A stretch of DNA of 24,986 bases, from positions 1-24,986 of the forward strand of contig JAXDIE010000144.1 in assembly GCA_034664165.1 (NCBI GenBank), read 5' to 3'. The notes under the pieces are model-generated. The model ran no database searches. It was given only the letters and a program-made list of their open reading frames with translations, and was not told the origin of the DNA. The first letter of the stretch is position 1. Each line of letters starts with the position of its first letter. The translations under genes and the position numbers were made by a program. Positions 15,577 through 21,537 of the stretch are shown in pieces. This DNA is from JACCVG01 sp034664165. GTDB taxonomy: Bacteria; Actinomycetota; Thermoleophilia; Solirubrobacterales; Thermoleophilaceae.

Positions 15577-17508
15577 GTGCACCCAGCGAAGAAGATCTCC
15601 GTGGCGATTGCCATCACGGTCGCCGCGGCGGCGGGGGTTCCCGCATCCGCGCTGGCCGGCATCGACCGGGAGGTCCGCGGCCTCCAGCGTTCCGCCTGCC
15701 CGGTCACCTACGAGGCACTGCACCAGCGCACGTACAACCTCAGGACCGAGAAGCGGGCCATGAGGTGGCGCTTCGCGGTGACCGACCGCAAGTTCCGGGT
15801 CAACCTGAGGCCGCCGATCTCCTGGGGCCACAACGAACTCGGCTCCAAGAGCTACAAGGCCAAGCTCCACGCGCTGGGCTACCTGGACGTTCTCTTCTAC
15901 ATCTACGGCAACAGCCCCGACTTCAGCCGGCCGGCCAAGATCCGTGCGCTCCAGAACGCCCGCGACATCGTGCTCGACTTCATCAAGAGCAACCCCGTGC
16001 ACGGCGACCGGGTGGCCAACAAGGCGTGGATCAACAAGGTCACCGGCGACCGCGTGGGCTACGTCGCCTACCTGACCCGCGCGGCCGAGTGCGAGCACCT
16101 GCTGAACCGGGAGCAGCGGACCATGCTGATCGCATCGCTCGGCGTCCATGGCCGCCACCTGGAACGGGGCCGGGTATACAGCCCGTCGAACCACGGCCTG
16201 TCCGTGGACCTGGGCCTGGGCCTGCTGGCGCGTTACGCGCCGTTCATCGCGGGGGCCGATCGCTGGGACGCTCTCTCGCAGCGCCGGTTCCGCCTGACCC
16301 TGCTGCACCGACTCCAGACCACCGAGGGCGTCTGGGAGGAGCACTCACCCGAGTACCAGATCCTCGTGACCAAGGTGCTCGACACGTTCGTCCGCGCGAC
16401 CGATCCCGAAGACCGCCTGCTGGTCACCTTGCTCGGGCGGATGCGGCGGGCCGCAGCTGCCTTCGTCATGCCCGACGGCACGTTCCCCCAGTTCGGCGAC
16501 ACCGAGCGCCAGCCCGTCAAGGAGGACCTGCGCGAGGCCTCGATGGAGAACAACGTTGAGGCCCTGATCAAGTACGTCGGCAGTGGACAGGCCTTGACCG
16601 ACGGGGTCCAGGGCCAGCTGCCCGAGTCGGTGGCCGGCCTTCTCGGCGTGAGCCAGGGGCTGATCTCCTTTCCCAAGTCCGGCTACGCGATCGTCAAGGA
16701 GCCCTCGACCAGCAGCTACCTGGCGGTCGAGTCCGCGTTTCACAACCTGAGCCACAAGCACGCCGACGAGCTCAGCTTCGAGCTCTTCGACCACGGCTAC
16801 CGGGTGGTCAGCGACACCGGCCTCTACAACAAGGACCAGAACCGCTTCTACACCTTCCAGCGCTCGGCCCAGGCACACAGCACGCTGACGGTCGACGACC
16901 AGGACTTCCGCCTCAAGCGCAAGGACGCCTATGGCAGCGGCATCGAGGCCACCGGCACGGGGGTCGCGGGTTGGTACGGGATTCGCGCGTCCAACCCGCT
17001 CGTCAAGCGCCAGGGGGTGACCCACCAGCGCACCTTCCTCTACAAGCCGGGTGAAGCCCTGGTGGTGATCGACCGGGTCGGCGCCGACAAGCCCCACCAG
17101 TACGACCGCCGCTTCCAGCTGGGCCCGGACCTGTCGATCAAGAAGGTCGGCGGAGCGCTTGCCTTCAGCGCCGGCGCCTTCCACGGCGAGCTGTACAACG
17201 CGCCGGGCACCCGCGGCTCGCGGACCAGGACGGTGCGCGGTAACCCCAAGACGCTCGAGGGCTTCACCTTCCCGAGCTTCAGGAAGAAGGACCCGCGCTG
17301 GACCGTCGACTTCCAGACGCGCGAGCGCAACGCGATCCACGTGACCACCTTCAGCCTGGACTCGGCACATCCGGTGCGAGCCGAGCTGCCCTCCGGCGGA
17401 GACGGCAGCTCCGTCGACCTGTACACCAACGGGCATCGCACCTCGACGCTCACCACGCTGCCCGTGGGCTCCGGCGCGATGACGGTCGTGCAGACCCCTT
17501 CGGGCTAG
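15577..17508 (+). CDS. secreted heparinase II/III-family polysaccharide lyase
   Basis: This family cleaves uronic-acid polysaccharides by beta-elimination. The 643-residue protein starts with a signal peptide (VHPAKKISVAIAITVAAAAG, cleavage near ALAG). An alpha-helical toroid follows, with SNHGLSVDLGLGLLARY near residue 204 and EEHSPEYQ near 255. The C-terminal beta domain contains SAFHNLSHKHADELSFELF near residue 385-403, then VVSDTGLYN and RSAQAHSTLTVDD, which carry the conserved His and Tyr residues. The start GTG 15577 is placed by the signal peptide and the leaderless -10 box; an in-frame ATG at 15502 lies in the opposite gene. No sugar transporter or other lyase is next to it. The stop overlaps the convergent GMC gene by 4 bases. 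The substrate is unknown. Confidence 0.85.
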   Translation: MHPAKKISVAIAITVAAAAGVPASALAGIDREVRGLQRSACPVTYEALHQRTYNLRTEKRAMRWRFAVTDRKFRVNLRPPISWGHNELGSKSYKAKLHALGYLDVLFYIYGNSPDFSRPAKIRALQNARDIVLDFIKSNPVHGDRVANKAWINKVTGDRVGYVAYLTRAAECEHLLNREQRTMLIASLGVHGRHLERGRVYSPSNHGLSVDLGLGLLARYAPFIAGADRWDALSQRRFRLTLLHRLQTTEGVWEEHSPEYQILVTKVLDTFVRATDPEDRLLVTLLGRMRRAAAAFVMPDGTFPQFGDTERQPVKEDLREASMENNVEALIKYVGSGQALTDGVQGQLPESVAGLLGVSQGLISFPKSGYAIVKEPSTSSYLAVESAFHNLSHKHADELSFELFDHGYRVVSDTGLYNKDQNRFYTFQRSAQAHSTLTVDDQDFRLKRKDAYGSGIEATGTGVAGWYGIRASNPLVKRQGVTHQRTFLYKPGEALVVIDRVGADKPHQYDRRFQLGPDLSIKKVGGALAFSAGAFHGELYNAPGTRGSRTRTVRGNPKTLEGFTFPSFRKKDPRWTVDFQTRERNAIHVTTFSLDSAHPVRAELPSGGDGSSVDLYTNGHRTSTLTTLPVGSGAMTVVQTPSG

Positions 17509-19910
17509 GAGGGCTCGGCGATCAGCCCGCCGGCGTGATGAGCCAGGGCCATCACGGTCAGCTGCGGGTTCACGGTGATGGGGGAGGGGAACACGCTGGC
17601 GTCGCAGACGTAGAGCCCCTCGACGCCGTGCACCGCGTACTGCGGGTCGACCACGCCCTTGGCGGGATTTGCGCTCATCGCGTTGCCGCCCTGGGGATGG
17701 GCGCTCTGGAGGGCGATGTCGGTGTTGTCGCGAACGTACTCATCCACCGCGTCCAGGTCGGCTTCGGTCTTGCACGGCATGTAGCGGAACGTCGTGGTCA
17801 TCACCTTCAGGGCGTCGGCCGCCAGGAACGCCTTCCCGGTCATCCGCAGGCCCTTGACCAGCAGTCGCAGGTCGTCCTGGACGGGCTCGTAGTCCAGGCG
17901 CATGCCCTTGCCGAACCGGCCCGGACGGACGGTTGCGTTGCGATGGCTGCCCACCACGACGCCGACACAGGCCATGTGGTCGTACCTGCGCATGTTCCGG
18001 TAGTGGTCCGAGAACCACCCGGGCATGAAGAGCGACTCGGCGCCGACCGGGTTGAACCAGGTCTCCATCACCAGGTCGTCCTCGCCGGCCGGTCGCAGCG
18101 TGTGGCTGATCTGGAGGCCCGCGTAGGAGTCGAGCTTCTCGTCGAACTCCGCGTGCATCGGCGCGGCGATGTTGAAGCCCAGGCCGGTGCCTACCTTTGG
18201 CCCGCCGAGGTTGCTGCGCTGGAGAATGAGGCTCGACGCGATGGCACCCGCGGCCAGCACGACGGTGCGGGCGCGAACCTGGAGGCGCCGCCCGCCCGGA
18301 AGCTCGCAGAGAACGTCGCCCACGCCCTTTGCCGCGCCTTCGATCCGGTCGACGCGGCACTCGGAGAAGATCCGCAGGCGGTCCTTTCCATAGGTTCCCT
18401 GCGCACGGGGGAGAACGGTGTCGAGCATCGACAGCTTCTTGCCGTAGGGGCAGCCGTAGTTGCAGTAGCCGCAGCCCAAGCAGTCCTCGATGTTGGCCTT
18501 GACCACCTCGAGCTTGCCGGGTGCCTTGTCCAGGCCCAGGGCCTTGACGCCCTCCACGAACTTGCGGGCCCCGGGGTTGAGGCGCTCGTTGTTCTCCTGG
18601 TGGTTGACCGGCAGGCCGGCCTCCAGATGGGCGAACGAGGCGGCGATCGCAGTCTCGTCGAGTCCGGCGTTCAGCCCGCTCTTGTCGTTCCAGCGCTCGA
18701 TGGCGTGCTCGGGCAGCCTGAAGCAGACGGCGTTGTTCACCACGGTGCTGCCGCCGACGCAGCGGCCCTGAAGGACCTGGAAGCGGGCGTCGCGGGACAT
18801 CTGGAACGCGCCGTCGGCATAGAGGGTCGAGAACATCTTCATCTCGTTCTCCTCGAACTGCGAGGGGTCCACGTGCTTGCCTCGCTCGAGGATCAGGACG
18901 TCGCGGCCGCGCTCCAGGAGGCGCTCGGCCACGGTCGCGCCCGCGGCGCCGCTGCCGATCACGACCACGTCGGCCTCGACCAGCTCGGAGTCCAGCTCAC
19001 GGGGCGTGCGGACCGACAGGCCGGGGCGGTCCTTGCTGACCCGGTCCATCGACGCGTAGTACTCGGGGCGCTCGGTGAACGGCACGTAACCGGAGCTGGC
19101 GCCGGTGCGGGGGTCGCCGTAGTAGCCCATGAACGCGAGTTGCTGTGCCGCCACCAGGGCCGTCTGGAGGGGCCGCCGGAGGAAGCTCGGCAGGCGCCGC
19201 TCGGCCACGTCGGCGATGAAGCACTTCTCGATGAAGCGCTGCCGGGCCAGCGGTGACATGAATCCGTAGGGCGGACGGAAGCGGAGCAGGGGATAGAACG
19301 TCAGCGCCATCAGGGCGAGCTTGGCTTTCCACTTCTCGTGCGCGTCGACTCCGTAGAGGTAGTCGTCGACCCGGTTCGCGATCTCGTCGGGTGTCACGAC
19401 GTCGGCCTTGTCCATCACAAGCACCTCGGCCAGCGAGGCCAGCGTGCGGTGCTGCAGCTGGGACAGGTAGCGGAGGGGGTAGCGCGAGCGCAGCGCGCGA
19501 TGCCCGCAGAACGCGACGATCACGGTGATGGCGGTTGCGGCGCCCAGCCACACCAGGAGGTAGGTGTGGGCCGACATCATCGGCAGGCCGAAGATGGGGG
19601 GCAGGGTTGCGGCGATCGACCAGCCCTTGCCGCTGATCAGGGCGGCGAGCAGGGCGCCGACCAGCAGCGTGTGCCCGATGATGATCACCCACACGGCCCA
19701 GCCGAACCGGCGCACGTCATTGGCGGCGACGATGCACAGGATGAAGAAGAGGGAGTCCTTGGCCGCGGAGTTGGCCACGAAGGGGAACTCCGCTCCACCG
19801 ACCACTCCCTCCAGCACGTAGTGGATGACGAAGCACCCGAGAACGAATCCGAGCAGCAGCAGAACGCGACGGAGCACGACCTCCTCGCGCGTCAGTTCGT
19901 CACCGGCCAT
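17505..19910 (-). CDS. large membrane-anchored GMC-family FAD oxidoreductase with four-cysteine cluster
   Basis: The 801-residue protein has three parts. Residues ~1-145 contain several hydrophobic helices (RVLLLLGFVLGCFVIHYVLE, FILCIVA, TLLVGALLAALI, LLVWLGAATAITVIVAF). Residues ~145-270 form a helical segment resembling gluconate-dehydrogenase subunit 3-like domains (RTLASLAEVLVMDKADVVTP). The GMC oxidoreductase core follows: FAD motif VVVIGSGAAGATVAERLL near 312-329, RCVGGSTVVNN near 385, and the C-terminal AHPQGGNAMS and SVFPSPITVNPQLTVMA with catalytic His and Asn. CLGCGYCNYGC near 474-484 could bind an iron-sulfur cluster. Alcohol or sterol oxidation with membrane electron transfer is plausible but unproven. 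ATG 19910 has GGAGG 5 nt upstream; GTG 19922 is an alternative leaderless start. Confidence 0.85.
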   Translation of the reverse strand: MAGDELTREEVVLRRVLLLLGFVLGCFVIHYVLEGVVGGAEFPFVANSAAKDSLFFILCIVAANDVRRFGWAVWVIIIGHTLLVGALLAALISGKGWSIAATLPPIFGLPMMSAHTYLLVWLGAATAITVIVAFCGHRALRSRYPLRYLSQLQHRTLASLAEVLVMDKADVVTPDEIANRVDDYLYGVDAHEKWKAKLALMALTFYPLLRFRPPYGFMSPLARQRFIEKCFIADVAERRLPSFLRRPLQTALVAAQQLAFMGYYGDPRTGASSGYVPFTERPEYYASMDRVSKDRPGLSVRTPRELDSELVEADVVVIGSGAAGATVAERLLERGRDVLILERGKHVDPSQFEENEMKMFSTLYADGAFQMSRDARFQVLQGRCVGGSTVVNNAVCFRLPEHAIERWNDKSGLNAGLDETAIAASFAHLEAGLPVNHQENNERLNPGARKFVEGVKALGLDKAPGKLEVVKANIEDCLGCGYCNYGCPYGKKLSMLDTVLPRAQGTYGKDRLRIFSECRVDRIEGAAKGVGDVLCELPGGRRLQVRARTVVLAAGAIASSLILQRSNLGGPKVGTGLGFNIAAPMHAEFDEKLDSYAGLQISHTLRPAGEDDLVMETWFNPVGAESLFMPGWFSDHYRNMRRYDHMACVGVVVGSHRNATVRPGRFGKGMRLDYEPVQDDLRLLVKGLRMTGKAFLAADALKVMTTTFRYMPCKTEADLDAVDEYVRDNTDIALQSAHPQGGNAMSANPAKGVVDPQYAVHGVEGLYVCDASVFPSPITVNPQLTVMALAHHAGGLIAEPS

Positions 19911-19928
19911 GGCCGCCTCCACGGGGCG

Positions 19929-19957
19929 AAGCTACAGCGGGTTGCGGCGCCCGGCAA
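19929..19957 (-). promoter_or_regulatory. promoter for the GMC oxidoreductase gene
   Basis: On the minus strand TTGCCG (19957-19952) and TAGCTT (19934-19929) are separated by 17 bp. This is one of the few places here with both boxes. Transcription should start close to 19922, giving at most a 12-nt leader before ATG 19910, or none if GTG 19922 is used. Confidence 0.5.
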
Positions 19958-19992
19958 GGTGCTGGGCGCGTCCCTGCAGGACGGCGAGCCGG

Positions 19993-20373
19993 CTAGATGA
20001 CGCCGGCGGCCTCCAGCTGGGCCTTCATGGCCTCGGCCAGAGCGTGCATCCCGGACATCGGGCGCACCATCACGGTGAGCTCCTGAATCAGCCCGTCCTC
20101 GTTGAAGCGGAGGAAGTCCGCGCCCTGGACGCTCTTGTCACCGACCTTCGCGTTGAAGACCAGAACGGTCCGGTCACCATCGTTGACCTCGGACTCGTAG
20201 GAGAAGTCCTCGAAGACCTGTCCGACGGCCTGGAGGATCACTCCGACGACGGCCTTGCCCTCGTAGGGCTTGAAGACAACGGGGCTGGAGAAGGTGACGT
20301 CATCGGCGAGCTGCTCGATGGCGGCATCCATGTCATGGGTTTCGACTGCGGTGCGGAAGGCGTTTGAGTTCAT
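19993..20373 (-). CDS. SnoaL-like / NTF2-fold small protein
   Basis: The 126-residue protein fits the cone-shaped NTF2/SnoaL fold: NAFRTAVETHDMDAAIEQLA at residues 4-23, DDVTFSSPVVFKPYEGK, then a beta sheet with VLVFNAKVGDKSVQGADFL and a glycine-poor C-terminal strand. Members serve as small isomerases, hydrolases or binding proteins for hydrophobic ligands. The specific role is not readable from sequence. ATG 20371-20373 is supported by a TAGGTT box 7 nt upstream, so the message is probably leaderless. It is followed 82 bp downstream on the same strand by the GMC oxidoreductase gene, which has its own promoter. Divergent from the HNH gene. Confidence 0.8.
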   Translation of the reverse strand: MNSNAFRTAVETHDMDAAIEQLADDVTFSSPVVFKPYEGKAVVGVILQAVGQVFEDFSYESEVNDGDRTVLVFNAKVGDKSVQGADFLRFNEDGLIQELTVMVRPMSGMHALAEAMKAQLEAAGVI

Positions 20374-20380
20374 GGATCGG

Positions 20381-20386
20381 AACCTA
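20381..20386 (-). promoter_or_regulatory. -10 box (TAGGTT), leaderless start of the SnoaL-like gene
   Basis: TAGGTT ends 7 nt before the ATG at 20373 on the minus strand and there is no ribosome-binding site in the gap. Confidence 0.45.
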
Positions 20387-20420
20387 ACCGTTACGCGTTT
20401 GTCACGTAGTGCACACACTC

Positions 20421-20456
20421 GTCACACGCGGTCCACGAGCATGTGAGTCACACGCG
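20421..20456 (+). repeat. 10-bp direct repeat GTCACACGCG upstream of the HNH gene
   Basis: GTCACACGCG occurs at 20421-20430 and again at 20447-20456, 26 bp apart start to start, the second copy touching the ATG of the HNH gene. A further GTCAC is at 20401-20405. This spacing could be a protein-binding site for autoregulation; it is not a proven operator. Confidence 0.4.
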
Positions 20457-20924
20457 ATGCTCGACGATCACCTCAAGTGCTACCGCTGCCACCAGGTCAA
20501 ACCGGCCTCGGAGTTCAACTCGCGCCGTAAAGCGGTCAATCAACGCGACAGCTTCTGCCGGCCCTGTAGGGCGGCCTATAAGCACGAGCACTACAGCGCC
20601 AACAAGCAGCGCTACGTCGACCAAGCCCGGAGGGGCAAACAGGCGCGGAACCTCGAACGCACGCGCTTCCTTATCGGGTACTTCGCATCGAACCCGTGCG
20701 CCGACTGCGGAGAGACCGACCCAATGGTGCTCGAGTTCGATCACTTGGGCGAGAAGGAATTCAACATCGGAGCGGCGCTTCCCTATCGGAACTGGAGCTC
20801 GATCCTCAGGGAGATCGAGAAGTGCGACGTCGTATGCGCCAACTGTCACCGCCGGAGGACCAAGCGGCGCGCGAGGACTCTTCGTTTCCGTCTCACGACA
20901 GAAGGAGACGAGGCGGATAACTAA
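20457..20924 (+). CDS. small HNH endonuclease with N-terminal zinc ribbon
   Basis: The 155-residue protein has an N-terminal Cys pair module (C8-x2-C11 and C34-x2-C37) that probably binds zinc. A basic linker follows, then an HNH nuclease domain: C80-x2-C83, the catalytic EFDHL with H95, and C126-x2-C129 in CANCHRRR with the conserved N128 and H130. Such small HNH proteins are frequent in phages and as stand-alone genes in actinobacteria, usually of unknown role. ATG 20457 was chosen because the zinc module starts right after it and the upstream 10-bp repeats end there; GTG 20409 is possible. The stop codon's last base is the discriminator base of tRNA-Gly on the other strand, so the gene is tightly wedged against the tRNA. 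Confidence 0.85.
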   Translation: MLDDHLKCYRCHQVKPASEFNSRRKAVNQRDSFCRPCRAAYKHEHYSANKQRYVDQARRGKQARNLERTRFLIGYFASNPCADCGETDPMVLEFDHLGEKEFNIGAALPYRNWSSILREIEKCDVVCANCHRRRTKRRARTLRFRLTTEGDEADN

Positions 20925-20996
20925 GCGGGCGACGGGGATCGAACCCGCTGCTTTCAGCTTGGAAGGCTGACGTGCAACCAATTACACCTCGCCCGC
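20924..20996 (-). tRNA. tRNA-Gly (anticodon UCC)
   Basis: Minus-strand 73-nt cloverleaf with acceptor GCGGGCG/CGCCCGC, anticodon stem TCAGC/GCTGA, loop CTTCCAA with TCC, and T-arm CGGG-TTCGATC-CCCG. The discriminator is U, normal for glycine. CCA is not encoded. Confidence 0.95.
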
Positions 20997-21006
20997 AGGC
21001 GCTCTG

Positions 21007-21012
21007 AGTATA
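21007..21012 (-). promoter_or_regulatory. -10 box (TATACT) for tRNA-Gly
   Basis: TATACT on the minus strand ends 10 nt before the tRNA 5' end and matches TATAAT at five of six positions. Confidence 0.55.
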
Positions 21013-21073
21013 GGTAGGCAGCAGCGGCTCGCGAAGTCGCTCAGTCGGGACCGGGGGGCGGGCCGGGAACCTC

Positions 21074-21079
21074 TAGACT
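21074..21079 (+). promoter_or_regulatory. -10 box (TAGACT) for tRNA-Pro
   Basis: TAGACT ends 9 nt before the mature tRNA-Pro 5' end. No clear -35 is visible. Confidence 0.45.
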
Positions 21080-21088
21080 GACCTCCGA

Positions 21089-21162
21089 CGGGGCGTGGCG
21101 CAGTCTGGTAGCGCACTCGGCTGGGGGCCGAGCGGTCGCTGGTTCAAATCCAGTCGCCCCGA
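21089..21162 (+). tRNA. tRNA-Pro (anticodon GGG), carries the putative integration site
   Basis: 74-nt cloverleaf with acceptor CGGGGCG/CGCCCCG, anticodon stem CTCGG/CCGAG, loop CTGGGGG with GGG at 21123-21125, and T-arm CTGG-TTCAAAT-CCAG. The discriminator is A and CCA is not encoded. Its last 22 bases recur 2,720 bp downstream. Confidence 0.95.
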
Positions 21163-21163
21163 T
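21141..21163 (+). repeat. putative attL: 3' end of tRNA-Pro, left copy of a 23-bp direct repeat
   Basis: These 23 bases (T-loop half, 3' acceptor strand, discriminator, plus T) are identical to 23861-23883. The match breaks at T/C on the left (21140 vs 23860) and T/G on the right (21164 vs 23884). tRNA 3' ends are classic targets of tyrosine recombinases. Confidence 0.75.
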
Positions 21164-21170
21164 TGGCAGA

Positions 21171-21191
21171 AGCCCGCTCGGGAAGCGGGCT
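21171..21191 (+). terminator. hairpin downstream of tRNA-Pro
   Basis: AGCCCGCT (21171-21178) and AGCGGGCT (21184-21191) form a perfect 8-bp stem with a 5-nt loop, 8 nt after the tRNA end. Only a short CTT follows rather than a U-run, so termination may be weak or factor-assisted. The hairpin also lies at the left edge of the putative element. Confidence 0.6.
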
Positions 21192-21447
21192 CTTGCATCT
21201 CGGGCGCGTCTACGCCTTCCGGCGAACGCCTCCAGGTACCACGAGATGTGTCGCGGTGGGTTGCGCGGAGCTGGGCTACGAAGAGGCAACGATTCTGCGA
21301 AGCGTCCTACGACGGTTCTATCGACGCGACCTAGAAGCGCTTCGTCCCCTCTACGTCCCGAATGTGAGTGCCCATGACGAACTGGCCGCCCCCATGGCCG
21401 AGGCCACCGTCCGCGTACGGGGACGACGAACCCGCCCTCTCGGCGGC
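21192..21447. other. gene-free left end of the putative element
   Basis: No convincing gene is visible between the hairpin and the promoter at 21448. One plus-strand frame stays open from tRNA-Pro into the lipoprotein gene, but it has no ribosome-binding site, begins in the tRNA end and shows no recognisable domain. I looked for tyrosine-recombinase C-terminal motifs on both strands and saw none. Confidence 0.5.
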
Positions 21448-21477
21448 TTGACCCGTAGCTACGGACAGCGGTACGTT
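21448..21477 (+). promoter_or_regulatory. promoter for the long lipoprotein gene
   Basis: TTGACC (21448-21453) and TACGTT (21472-21477) are separated by 18 bp. The predicted leader of about 55 nt ends with GGGAGG (21527-21532), 5 nt before the ATG. Confidence 0.5.
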
Positions 21478-21537
21478 CGCCCTGCCGCTGGCAGTCGCCG
21501 GTCGCACGCCATCGTTTCACAACGTCGGGAGGCAGCA

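Noticed and set aside
17535..19256. 573-codon plus-strand open frame
   Set aside because: Antisense to the GMC oxidoreductase gene; no domain or signal, and His/Val/Gly-rich shadow composition.
21163..21537. In-frame upstream extension of the long lipoprotein from the tRNA end
   Set aside because: It would bury the lipoprotein signal in the middle of the protein, begins in the tRNA 3' region and lacks a ribosome-binding site; GGGAGG before ATG 21538 decides the start.
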